NCBI GenBank assembly: GCA_965198725.1
Contig: CBDAPX010000001.1
Span: 930,001-994,000, forward strand
Length of the DNA stretch: 64,000 bases
Direction of reading: 5' to 3'
From: CBDAPX01 sp965198725
GTDB lineage: Bacteria > Pseudomonadota > Alphaproteobacteria > Rhodobacterales > Rhodobacteraceae
Made by a program: the position numbers and the translations under genes. Under the pieces are notes generated by a model. That model saw nothing but the letters and a program-made list of their open reading frames with translations. It was not told the origin of the DNA and searched no databases. This document shows, piece by piece, positions 39,714 to 48,560 of the stretch. Each line of letters starts with the position of its first letter. Position 1 is the first letter of the stretch.

Positions 39714-42700
39714 TGGCAGTTTTCACAGCGATTGCGACCGCGATTGGCATTGGCGGCACGTTCCTTGGAACGCTGTTTGTCGCGGGCCTGAAAACCCTTG
39801 TGGGCATCGGTCTGAACAAGCTGGCCATGAAACTGGCCGGGAAAAAACAGGGTGATGGTTCGCAGTTTTCCGTTAAAAGCCAACTGCAGCGCGGAGCGGA
39901 CCTGCCGCAATCCTTCCTGATCGGAAAGTGCGCAACCGCCGGTTCGCTGACCTATGCCAACACATGGGGTGAAGCGGGTGGCACACCGAACGCCTATCTG
40001 ACGATGGTGATTTCGCTCAGTGACATTCCGGTGCAGTCACTGGACGGCATTTGGGTCAATGGCGAAGCGGGCACCATTGGTGCAACCGCCCATGCTGATT
40101 ATGGGTTCCCGGTCAAAGAGTTCCACAAGGATGGGAAAGATCATCTATGGGTGAAGTTCTTTGACGGCACCCAGACGGCGGCTGATAGCTATCTGGTGAA
40201 CACGGCGTCGAACGCGGAACGCCCATGGGATGCCAATGCCATCGGTCACGGCACGGCATACGCTGTGATGACGGCCCGGATCAATCAAGACCTGTTCAAC
40301 GGCTTTCCATCCTTCCTGTTCGAACTGACAGGCGCGCGGTTTTACGATCCTTCCAAGGACAGCAGTGTCGGTGGCGTGGGCGCGCAGCGGTGGAGCGATC
40401 CGGCGACATGGGGCGGCGATGGTGATCTGTTGCCAGCGGTCCAGCTTTATAATCTGTTTCGCGGCATGCAATTTGGGGACCGCTGGTTCTACGGCATGCA
40501 GGCCACCACCGCAGAACAGATGCCTGTGGCGCATTGGATTGGCCAGATCAACAAATGCCGCTCTTTGATTGCGGCACAAGGCGGCAATGAGCCAAAGTTT
40601 CGGTCGGGCGGCGAAATCGCTGTGGGCGCGCCGATTGCCGATGCGATGGAAGCGCTGCTGGATGCGTGTCAGGGCCGCATTACGGAATCGGGCGGTGTCT
40701 ACAAGCTGTTCGTGGGTCATCCCGAAACAACCGTTGCGTCCTTCAGTGATGACGACATCCTGTCGACTGAAGAGCAGTCATTCACACCGTTCTTTGGTCT
40801 GGCGGATACCGTCAACGGCGTGAACGCCAAGTATCCTGACCCCGATCAGGGCTGGCAGATTGAAACCGCGCCACCGCTGAACAATTCCGACTATGAGGCC
40901 GAAGACGGTGCGCGACGGCTGATGGTCGATGTGCAGTTTGATCTTGTGCCCTACGCAGAGCAGGTGCAGCGCCTGATGCTGGCATCGCTCAATGAAGCCC
41001 GTCGCGCCCGCCGCCACACGTTCACGTTGCCGCCACGGTTCTGGGCGTTGGAGCCGGGTGACGTGGTTGAATGGACCAGTGCGCGCAATGGCTATGATGC
41101 CAAGCTGTTCCGTGTCGATGGGGTTCTGGACCAGCCCAATGCGGATGTGGTTGTCGATCTGACAGAAATTGACCCGACCGATTATGACTTCGACACGAAT
41201 GTAGATTTCACACCTGTCGGGGGCGGATCGGTCACAAGCCCGATTTATCCGCCGCAGACGATTGCGGGCTGGACGGCGCAAGCCTCTTCGGTGCCGGATT
41301 CCACAGGGCTTGGCCGTCTTCCAGCGATCATGATCACATGGAATGGTGATGTTGATGATGTCGCTGCGGTGCAGGTGCGTGTTCGCGTCAAGGCGACTGG
41401 GGCTGTGGTGTTTTCGGGGCGCTTTGATGACGTGGTTGCGGGCACGGCGCTCATTGCCGAAGGCATTCTGCCTGCGACTGAATATGAGGTTCAGGGGCGT
41501 TATATCCCGCGCAGCCCGCGCGATGTCGCGTGGTCTGACTGGTTGACCGTTATGACGCTGGATTTGCGTTTGGGCATCACAGATTTAGCGACGGAGGTTG
41601 GGCAGGCAATTTCCGATGCTCAAGCGGCGGCGGATGGCGCTGCTGCGGATGCGACCCAAGCCCTACAGGATGCAGCGGATGTGCAGGCTGACCACAACGC
41701 GCTGACCAATGATTTCACCGGAACGCTGAACGCGGCGTTTTCGCAAAGGGATGCTGGTATCGCTGCAGCGCAGGCGGCGGCTGATGATGTGCAGGCTGAT
41801 CATGATGCGCTGGTTGCTGGCTTTACCGGCGGCACGATTGAAGGGGCGATTGAAGCCCTGCGCGCAGAGAATGAGGCCAATATCGCGCCGCTTGGGGCAT
41901 CTGTCTTGCGTGAGCCGCGCAGCCTCTGGTCGTGCAACGTGCATGTGGCCCGGCCTGATCTGGTGAAGCCTGCTGTGACCACGGGTCTGTTCATCACCGA
42001 TGACGCAGATTTCGGGGAGTGCTTCGAATTTGGCGGGGTTTACAACACCAATCTTGGCCCAGCCTATCCGGTCGAATTTGACCCGAACCGGGTCTACCGT
42101 ATCACCGCCTGCTATAAGGTGGTTGATGATAATGGCGGCGCAGGGGTGCGTTTGCACCTTGGCGTATCGACCCAAACGGGCACAACGCTTGTTCAGTCAA
42201 ACATCCAGTCCGAGTTGCACAGCCCTTGGCTTCTGGTTGCCGATGGCCCGCAAACTTCGGTGCGCTATGTGTCGGGCGATGCGGCGGCGCTGGACGCCTA
42301 TGGCATTGCCGGTTCTGACCGTATTGTCCTGACGGGGTCTGCATCGGCCAACAAGCTCTATCCCCAGCTTCGACAAAACAGTCGTGGTTCAACCAGCGGC
42401 AAGGTTCGGGTGGCCAGCATTGAAGTGGTCGATGTCACCGAAGCGCTGTCGGGCGTGAATGCCCTGCGCACAGAATTACAGAGCAATATCGACGGGGTCA
42501 GTGCCACACTGGCCAATGACTATTACACCGCTGTCGCCACCGATCAGGCCATTTCTGCGGCACAGCAGACCTTGCAGTCGAATATCGACGGCGTTGCCTC
42601 AGACCTGCAGACAAATCACTACACAATCGCCCAAACCGATGGTGCGATCAGCGCGGCCACCACAGCGCTGCAGGCGCAGATGGAATCGCCATCCGGGTCC

Positions 42701-45700
42701 ATTGGGTCGCTATCTGCCACGTTGACCAGCGACTATTCTACTACGGTGCAGATGGATCATGCGATTTCCGCCGCACAGACCGCGCTGCAATCCAGCATTG
42801 ATGGCGTCTCTGCCGATCTGTCGAACAACTACTACACTTCGGTTCAGGTTGACGGCGCGATTTCGACGGCCCAGACCACATTGCAGGCGGACATTGATGA
42901 TGTCTTCAGTGATCTGGCGGACGCCCTGCCATCTGACTTTTCTGAGCAGGGCCGGTTCTGGACCGAAAGCATTTCGGGTGCGACGGCAGCAACGGGTGAT
43001 GTCGATGCCAATGTGTCCTTTGTCACAACGGCCAACGATGGTCCGATTTGCCGGATTGATATTTCCACCACTGTGGGGGCGAGCAACCATATCGCCCCGC
43101 GTGGCCGTCTGCCTTATGTCGTGGGCCGCAAATACAAGGTCACTGTCACAGCCCGTCTGACCGGCGTTTCCAGCCTGGGCGATGGTCGGGCGTTCAACAT
43201 CCAGTTTCGCGGTTTGAATGGCAGATACGGTTCGGTGTCGGGTGCGTGGAGCACATTCCATCCGTCCTTCGCTTCGGTCGATACATGGGAGGTCTTCACC
43301 CATGAATTTGAAGCTACCGATCAGGGCGCATGGGCCGACATTGCGCATTTACTGCCCTTTGTCTACCGCTTGAGTTCCTATGTGCGAGCCGGTGCCTATT
43401 TGGACATCAAGTCCATTGTCATTGAAGATGTGACCGAAGCGGGCAGCATCGCATCGAACCTGCAGCAGAATTATTCGACCACGGCGCAGATGGATCAAGC
43501 CATCGCGCTTGCCCGGACCACGTTGCAATCGAGCATCGACGGTGTCGCGTCGGACCTGTCAAACAACTACTACACCGAAGCCCAGACGGGCGCGGCGATC
43601 ACTTCGGCCACCACAGCGCTGCAATCCAGCATTGATGGCGTCTCTGCCGATCTGTCGAACAACTACTACACTTCGGTTCAGGTTGACGGCGCGATTTCGA
43701 CGGCCCAGACCACATTGCAGGCGGACATTGATGATGTCTTCAGTGATCTGGCGGACGCCCTGCCATCTGACTTTTCTGAGCAGGGCCGGTTCTGGACCGA
43801 AAGCATTTCGGGTGCGACGGCAGCAACGGGTGATGTCGATGCCAATGTGTCCTTTGTCACAACGGCCAACGATGGTCCGATTTGCCGGATTGATATTTCC
43901 ACCACTGTGGGGGCGAGCAACCATATCGCCCCGCGTGGCCGTCTGCCTTATGTCGTGGGCCGCAAATACAAGGTCACTGTCACAGCCCGTCTGACCGGCG
44001 TTTCCAGCCTGGGCGATGGTCGGGCGTTCAACATCCAGTTTCGCGGTTTGAATGGCAGATACGGTTCGGTGTCGGGTGCGTGGAGCACATTCCATCCGTC
44101 CTTCGCTTCGGTCGATACATGGGAGGTCTTCACCCATGAATTTGAAGCTACCGATCAGGGCGCATGGGCCGACATTGCGCATTTACTGCCCTTTGTCTAC
44201 CGCTTGAGTTCCTATGTGCGAGCCGGTGCCTATTTGGACATCAAGTCCATTGTCATTGAAGATGTGACCGAAGCGGGCAGCATCGCATCGAACCTGCAGC
44301 AGAATTATTCGACCACGGCGCAGATGGATCAAGCCATCGCGCTTGCCCGGACCACGTTGCAATCGAGCATCGACGGTGTCGCGTCGGACCTGTCAAACAA
44401 CTACTACACCGAAGCCCAGACGGGCGCGGCGATCACTTCGGCCACCACAGCGCTGCAAGCAGCAATGGAAGCGCCAAGCGGGTCTATCGGCAGTCTGTCT
44501 GCAACCCTGACCAGCGACTATTACACTGGTGTTCAAACCGATGGCGCGATCAGTGCCGCTGTGACCACGCTGGAAGCGACGTTCGGGCCGTCCGCGCTCA
44601 GCAACGGCTGCATTCAAGACCCGACTTTGTCAGAGCAAGACGGGACAAAATGGACCCGCTGGTCAAGCGGTGGAACGCTCACGTTCTCAGATAATCAGGT
44701 CTATCCAACTGGGAAGAGTGCGCGCTTCGTCTGTGCGTCTGGCGACAATAGCGGCCTATATACAGCTTCGCATCGGGCCACATGGATCGGCGCAGAAAAT
44801 CTGGACGCCTATGTCGTTGAGGTTGATTTCACCTTGAATTCGGGAAGTCTGAGCGGGGCCGGGGTTCGGGTGGATTGGGACAAAACGACAGGCGAACGCA
44901 CCACACCGATTGCGCTACAGCACATGCAGGTAACTGGCACGACAGGATTTGTGCAACGTGCGTCGGCGGTGTTCTTGAAGCCCTCGAATTTTGCGGGCAC
45001 GTTTGTTGATCACGATCTATACCTCTTTGCGAATTTTTGGGGCCTTCCGAATTCGCCAAAGGCTGCGAAAGACATTACCTTCCATCGCTGTTTCATCCGC
45101 CCCGCAACCCCGGAAGAAACGGGTTCCGGCATTCTGGCCGACACGCTGAACGCAGAGATCACCGACATCAAGGGGCTGGATGTCGATGCTAGCACAGCCT
45201 TCGGCACTTTGATGCAGCAGCTGCAGGTGAATGCGGGCGGTACCAGCGCGACCATCACCAACCACGCATCCGCCGTGGCCGAACTAAATGGCTTCAGTTC
45301 GGCCTTCGCAGGCGTGACCGTTGACACCAATGGCGGCAATATCGCGGGCTTGCGGGCAACGTCCTTCGCCAACCCGGATGGGTCGGGCAATGGTGTGCTG
45401 GAACTGTTGGGGGATGTGGTGGCCGAAGGCACACTGTCCACCAATAAGCTGGTTGTCGGTCTGGGCCGCAATCTGCTGTCAAACACGGATTTCAGCGACG
45501 GGCTACAAGGGTGGATTAGAACGGGCGGTTCCGGTAGCGGTGCAACCGCGACCTTGTCGCTGCGTCCGCCGGGTTCATGGGCTGGTGCATATTTTCCGGT
45601 TCTGCAGCTTTACCAAGGCTCGTCTGCAAGCGACGGGTATCGAGATGTCGAACATCGCCCGCATCTGACTGACGGTAGTGTTTCCGTTGGTGTGCCCGTG

Positions 45701-46546
45701 GAAGCCGGGCAATGGCTGGAAGCCAGTGTGAAAGCCTCGATCCATCGGTGTGTTTTTGAATTGCGCATTCGGTTTCTGGATGCGTCCGGCGCGCATCTTG
45801 CGTGGTCGGGCGTTATTGCAAGCGGCAATGGCGCGACATCGTCTTCGACGGACCCAGAACTATGGCCGGTGTATTGGGGGAAGGCTCTGGCACCTGCGGG
45901 TGCGGCCTACGCGACGGTTCATTATCGCAAGTTGGCCACTAATACGGGTTCGAACAGTTATCTGTTCATCCATAAGCCACAGCTTGCGGTTTCGCATGCA
46001 AGTGCGACCCAGCCCGCACCCTACAGCCCCGGTGGCACCACGCTGATTTCCGGCGACAAGATCATGACTGGTGCTATCACGGCAGAAAGCGCCATTCTGG
46101 CCAGTGCCAGCGTGGTCGAAGCGAACATTCAGGATCTGGCCGTGTCCACCCTGAAGATCAAGGATCAGGCCGTCACTATTCCCGTCTATGTGCAGGACAA
46201 CGTGCTTCAGAACATCCACAGCACAACAGACTGGGTGACGGTCATCAGCGCGGTGATGGACCGGGAAGGCTATGCCACGGCGTTGCAGTTCACCGCCCAG
46301 ATCGACGGTTATGGCGATGGCAACCTGATGTTCGGTTTCGCGCGCAACGGCGGGCATTTCAACAATGGCTTCACCCAGCATATCGCAGGCAACGGGTCGC
46401 AAACCAATGTGACAATTTCGACAGTGGACACAAACACAGGCACCGGCCCGACCACCTACAGTGTTCATTGTCGCCGTGTCAGCGGCCTGAACAGGCATGG
46501 CCGCGTGTTCAAGAAGTTCCTGTCGGCACACCAGTTCAAGAAATAG
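39713..46546 (+). CDS. Tail-tip/host-specificity protein J-like (2277 aa)
   Basis: The start at 39713 (MAVFTAIATAIGIGGTFLGT) overlaps the previous stop. The first 700 residues resemble phage tip J/GTA gp15 proteins: DLPQSFLIGKCATAGSLTYA, then WRDVY-like hub domain (RARRHTFTLPPRFWALEPGD), followed by a fibronectin-type region. The rest contains ten copies of a short motif with consensus NYYT-x-x-Q-x-DGAISxAxTTL and two carbohydrate-binding-like beta domains. Two 278-residue segments are identical because of an exact 834-bp tandem duplication. The C-terminus has VSTLKIKDQAVTIPVYVQDN. It probably contacts the host surface and sets host range. Confidence 0.9.
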   Translation: MAVFTAIATAIGIGGTFLGTLFVAGLKTLVGIGLNKLAMKLAGKKQGDGSQFSVKSQLQRGADLPQSFLIGKCATAGSLTYANTWGEAGGTPNAYLTMVISLSDIPVQSLDGIWVNGEAGTIGATAHADYGFPVKEFHKDGKDHLWVKFFDGTQTAADSYLVNTASNAERPWDANAIGHGTAYAVMTARINQDLFNGFPSFLFELTGARFYDPSKDSSVGGVGAQRWSDPATWGGDGDLLPAVQLYNLFRGMQFGDRWFYGMQATTAEQMPVAHWIGQINKCRSLIAAQGGNEPKFRSGGEIAVGAPIADAMEALLDACQGRITESGGVYKLFVGHPETTVASFSDDDILSTEEQSFTPFFGLADTVNGVNAKYPDPDQGWQIETAPPLNNSDYEAEDGARRLMVDVQFDLVPYAEQVQRLMLASLNEARRARRHTFTLPPRFWALEPGDVVEWTSARNGYDAKLFRVDGVLDQPNADVVVDLTEIDPTDYDFDTNVDFTPVGGGSVTSPIYPPQTIAGWTAQASSVPDSTGLGRLPAIMITWNGDVDDVAAVQVRVRVKATGAVVFSGRFDDVVAGTALIAEGILPATEYEVQGRYIPRSPRDVAWSDWLTVMTLDLRLGITDLATEVGQAISDAQAAADGAAADATQALQDAADVQADHNALTNDFTGTLNAAFSQRDAGIAAAQAAADDVQADHDALVAGFTGGTIEGAIEALRAENEANIAPLGASVLREPRSLWSCNVHVARPDLVKPAVTTGLFITDDADFGECFEFGGVYNTNLGPAYPVEFDPNRVYRITACYKVVDDNGGAGVRLHLGVSTQTGTTLVQSNIQSELHSPWLLVADGPQTSVRYVSGDAAALDAYGIAGSDRIVLTGSASANKLYPQLRQNSRGSTSGKVRVASIEVVDVTEALSGVNALRTELQSNIDGVSATLANDYYTAVATDQAISAAQQTLQSNIDGVASDLQTNHYTIAQTDGAISAATTALQAQMESPSGSIGSLSATLTSDYSTTVQMDHAISAAQTALQSSIDGVSADLSNNYYTSVQVDGAISTAQTTLQADIDDVFSDLADALPSDFSEQGRFWTESISGATAATGDVDANVSFVTTANDGPICRIDISTTVGASNHIAPRGRLPYVVGRKYKVTVTARLTGVSSLGDGRAFNIQFRGLNGRYGSVSGAWSTFHPSFASVDTWEVFTHEFEATDQGAWADIAHLLPFVYRLSSYVRAGAYLDIKSIVIEDVTEAGSIASNLQQNYSTTAQMDQAIALARTTLQSSIDGVASDLSNNYYTEAQTGAAITSATTALQSSIDGVSADLSNNYYTSVQVDGAISTAQTTLQADIDDVFSDLADALPSDFSEQGRFWTESISGATAATGDVDANVSFVTTANDGPICRIDISTTVGASNHIAPRGRLPYVVGRKYKVTVTARLTGVSSLGDGRAFNIQFRGLNGRYGSVSGAWSTFHPSFASVDTWEVFTHEFEATDQGAWADIAHLLPFVYRLSSYVRAGAYLDIKSIVIEDVTEAGSIASNLQQNYSTTAQMDQAIALARTTLQSSIDGVASDLSNNYYTEAQTGAAITSATTALQAAMEAPSGSIGSLSATLTSDYYTGVQTDGAISAAVTTLEATFGPSALSNGCIQDPTLSEQDGTKWTRWSSGGTLTFSDNQVYPTGKSARFVCASGDNSGLYTASHRATWIGAENLDAYVVEVDFTLNSGSLSGAGVRVDWDKTTGERTTPIALQHMQVTGTTGFVQRASAVFLKPSNFAGTFVDHDLYLFANFWGLPNSPKAAKDITFHRCFIRPATPEETGSGILADTLNAEITDIKGLDVDASTAFGTLMQQLQVNAGGTSATITNHASAVAELNGFSSAFAGVTVDTNGGNIAGLRATSFANPDGSGNGVLELLGDVVAEGTLSTNKLVVGLGRNLLSNTDFSDGLQGWIRTGGSGSGATATLSLRPPGSWAGAYFPVLQLYQGSSASDGYRDVEHRPHLTDGSVSVGVPVEAGQWLEASVKASIHRCVFELRIRFLDASGAHLAWSGVIASGNGATSSSTDPELWPVYWGKALAPAGAAYATVHYRKLATNTGSNSYLFIHKPQLAVSHASATQPAPYSPGGTTLISGDKIMTGAITAESAILASASVVEANIQDLAVSTLKIKDQAVTIPVYVQDNVLQNIHSTTDWVTVISAVMDREGYATALQFTAQIDGYGDGNLMFGFARNGGHFNNGFTQHIAGNGSQTNVTISTVDTNTGTGPTTYSVHCRRVSGLNRHGRVFKKFLSAHQFKK
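42782..44449 (+). repeat. Exact tandem duplication, two 834-bp copies
   Basis: The segment starting GCGCTGCAATCCAGCATTGA at 42782 begins again at 43616 (period 834 bp = 278 codons). The copies run 42782-43615 and 43616-44449, and I see no differences between them. The reading frame is kept, so the tip protein has a duplicated module of two helical motifs, a jelly-roll-like domain and two more motifs. The sequence identity points to a very recent event or active recombination. Confidence 0.95.
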
Positions 46547-46555
46547 GAGGGCGCT

Positions 46556-46798
46556 ATGAAGGCTGCAAATACGACTTTGATTTCTGGTGAAATTTCGGCC
46601 ACGGGGGAGGTATTGGCCGACGGTCCAGTCGAGCAAGCGAACATTCCAACGCTTCATGTATCGAATTTGGTTTTATTCGAAGACGGGGTTTCGAATCCGC
46701 CGGATCAGAAACATCGTGCTGAAGCGGCATTGCAGGCCGAAACCACATTGGAAATTGGAGCGCCAGTTCTCGGTGGCTATGGATATTTGTCAGGCTGA
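46556..46798 (+). CDS. Small tail protein, detached homologue of the tip C-terminal segment
   Basis: An 80-residue protein preceded by AGGAGGGCGCT. Its start NTTLISGEISATGEVLADGP and VEQANIPTLHVSNLVLFEDG parallels the tip protein segment TTLISGDKIMTGAITAESAI with VEANIQDLAVSTLKIK. It therefore looks like a split-off or exchanged end of a J-like protein. It may assemble with the tip or be a remnant of module exchange. Its end overlaps the retropepsin-like gene on the other strand by 9 nt. Confidence 0.75.
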   Translation: MKAANTTLISGEISATGEVLADGPVEQANIPTLHVSNLVLFEDGVSNPPDQKHRAEAALQAETTLEIGAPVLGGYGYLSG

Positions 46799-47260
46799 CG
46801 ATGTCGCTCTAACCCGGTAGTCCAGCCAATTGTTTTCGCTTTGCCAATCCAGATGTATAGCGCAGTTTTCAAGGAAATTTCGGCCAATGATGGCATGGTA
46901 TGGGGCGCCTGCGGCCAGTCCTTCAACCGCTATCAATTGAGCCTGCTGCGTCAATGATATGTCGGGGAAAGCCAAGGCGCTGTTGAACGCAAAAACTGGT
47001 GTTGAAAGGCTAACGGTTCTCATTTCGCGGGTGGAAAACTCGCTGTGTCCTAGGCTTTTTGCTAGGTCCAAGTCTACCGTTGTTGTGCCTGCCCCGGTGT
47101 CAACCAACGTCCATATTGGTGGGGAAAAGGTGGACAGATCATTCGTCCAATTGGGTTTTGCCAATTGGACGGAAATTACAGGCGCGCGTGAACCGACCGT
47201 GCTGCCGTCAATCGAGACAGTCACAAACTGGATGGGTATTCGAAGGGTGCGAATGGGCAT
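46790..47260 (-). CDS. Retropepsin-like aspartic protease (clan AA)
   Basis: The 156-residue protein contains WTLVDTGAGTTTVDLDLAKS near residue 49, carrying the Asp-Thr-Gly active-site triad, and AIIGRNFLENCAIHLDW near residue 124, corresponding to the second conserved hydrophobic-Gly-Arg motif. Single-domain proteins of this kind act as homodimers. It is the only gene on this strand in the tail region. It may process a virion or host protein, or be a moron expressed in the lysogen. The start at 47260 (MPIRTLRIPIQFVTVSIDGS) follows GGTAAGGTTTCTAAA on its strand. Confidence 0.75.
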   Translation of the reverse strand: MPIRTLRIPIQFVTVSIDGSTVGSRAPVISVQLAKPNWTNDLSTFSPPIWTLVDTGAGTTTVDLDLAKSLGHSEFSTREMRTVSLSTPVFAFNSALAFPDISLTQQAQLIAVEGLAAGAPYHAIIGRNFLENCAIHLDWQSENNWLDYRVRATSSA

Positions 47261-47290
47261 TTTAGAAACCTTACCTCAATGGAGAAACAC

Positions 47291-48121
47291 ATGATCGACT
47301 TTACCGTCTATGACGGCCCAACAGGCCGCATTCTTCGTGTTGGGCAATCGCAGCCCAGCACCCTGCATCATCAAGCGCTTGGCGACAGCGAAGCCATGAT
47401 CTTTGGGGTGTTTGATGCGGATACCCACTACATTTCTCAAGGGCGCGCGCGAATGCGACCCGTCCTACCTGCCATCACCTTGAATGGACAGGGCTGGGAA
47501 TTTGACGGCCTGCCACCTGAAGGAACTGCGGCGCAGGTCCAGTCGCTGTTCATTGACGGCACCTTTGACATTGACGCTCGCACAGTCGCTTTGGCCGTGC
47601 CGGAACCTGCGCAGGTTCAGATCACCGCCCCATGGCCGTATCAGGACGTGCAGATTGAACTGGACGGAACACCACAGGCACCCGTTGCCGATGCGCAAAT
47701 TATTGGACCTGATCTGGATCGTATGAAGGACCATTTCGGCGCGGAACTTTACCGGCAAGCGGATGCTTTGATGCTGTCGATGCTGGGAAATCCTGACGAA
47801 AACACGCAAAAACGCTGGCTGGTCAAACGGGCGATCTTCGACAAGTTCGAAGCGGGCAACCTGTCAGAATCGGACCGCGCGGCACTGGCTGAAGAGGTCC
47901 GATATTCGGGCGAAACGGTTGAAGATCATCTGACGGTGATCGGCAAGAAAGTCGCATTCCAGAACTGGGTGACATTCCGGTCAGACGGCCTGCGGGCCGA
48001 AGCCGAAAACCGGCTGGACGGGGCCACCATAGCGGAAGAGGCGTTGGCCGCGATCACATGGGCCGAAACGGAAAGCGCAAACGCTGTGGCTGAAGCGCAG
48101 GCGCTTCTGACAGCAGGATAA
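47291..48121 (+). CDS. Tail-fibre-associated/tail-assembly-like protein
   Basis: The 276-residue protein begins MIDFTVYDGPTGRILRVGQS after a GGAGAAACAC site. It has a small beta domain (ITLNGQGWEFDGLPPEGTAA) and a helical C-terminal half (DALMLSMLGNPDENTQKRWL, then AEEVRYSGETVEDHLTVIGK). The N-terminus resembles the short beta repeats found in fibre-assembly proteins. The position after tip protein suggests fibre or fibre chaperone function, which is inferred. Confidence 0.55.
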   Translation: MIDFTVYDGPTGRILRVGQSQPSTLHHQALGDSEAMIFGVFDADTHYISQGRARMRPVLPAITLNGQGWEFDGLPPEGTAAQVQSLFIDGTFDIDARTVALAVPEPAQVQITAPWPYQDVQIELDGTPQAPVADAQIIGPDLDRMKDHFGAELYRQADALMLSMLGNPDENTQKRWLVKRAIFDKFEAGNLSESDRAALAEEVRYSGETVEDHLTVIGKKVAFQNWVTFRSDGLRAEAENRLDGATIAEEALAAITWAETESANAVAEAQALLTAG

Positions 48122-48235
48122 GGCAGGCGGGCAAAACGCCGATCAAGGCTGAGCCGCCACCGGGCCGGGCGGGCGAATAACAACACAATCCCGGCGGTGA
48201 ATAAAAACACCCACTGAATGGAGATGAGCGGGACA

Positions 48236-48496
48236 ATGACAGAAAAGACCCTGGAGGCTTCTTTCTCGGAGGATGAGCGTGCGGCGCTGCATTCTCTGGC
48301 AGAGATGTTTCAAGATAAAGACTGCCGCGACGAACTGCGGACCCTTGTTCACGAGGGAACGACACTGCGCGAGATAATTCTCGCGTACAAGGCCAACCGC
48401 CGGGTGATTTCGACCCTGAAGACGGTCGGCGGATTGATCATTCTTGCGGGCGGCTCCGTCGCGGCCCTCAAGGGCCTTGGCCTCTGGCCCAAGTAA
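48236..48496 (+). CDS. Small membrane protein, possible holin
   Basis: An 86-residue protein (MTEKTLEASFSEDERAALHS) with a charged N-terminal half and one C-terminal transmembrane segment (TLKTVGGLIILAGGSVAALK). It is directly upstream of the lysozyme gene, separated by a terminator. Holin function is inferred from size, topology and place. In-frame ATGs at 48218 and 48224 are alternatives. The 114-bp gap before it contains no gene I can support. Confidence 0.55.
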   Translation: MTEKTLEASFSEDERAALHSLAEMFQDKDCRDELRTLVHEGTTLREIILAYKANRRVISTLKTVGGLIILAGGSVAALKGLGLWPK

Positions 48497-48520
48497 CAGA
48501 CGCCATCTTGCAACCGAACC

Positions 48521-48547
48521 GGCCCGCCATCCGTGCGGGCCTTTTTT
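48521..48547 (+). terminator. Rho-independent terminator within the lysis region
   Basis: GGCCCGC (48521-48527) pairs perfectly with GCGGGCC (48535-48541), followed by TTTTTT. It lies between the holin-like gene and the anchored lysozyme gene and could limit endolysin expression relative to upstream late genes. Confidence 0.85.
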
Positions 48548-48560
48548 ATGGAGAACTGAC

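Noticed and set aside
42782..44449. CRISPR or integron-type repeat array
   Set aside because: The repeats are coding, in frame, 834 bp long and only two; there are no spacers or Cas genes.
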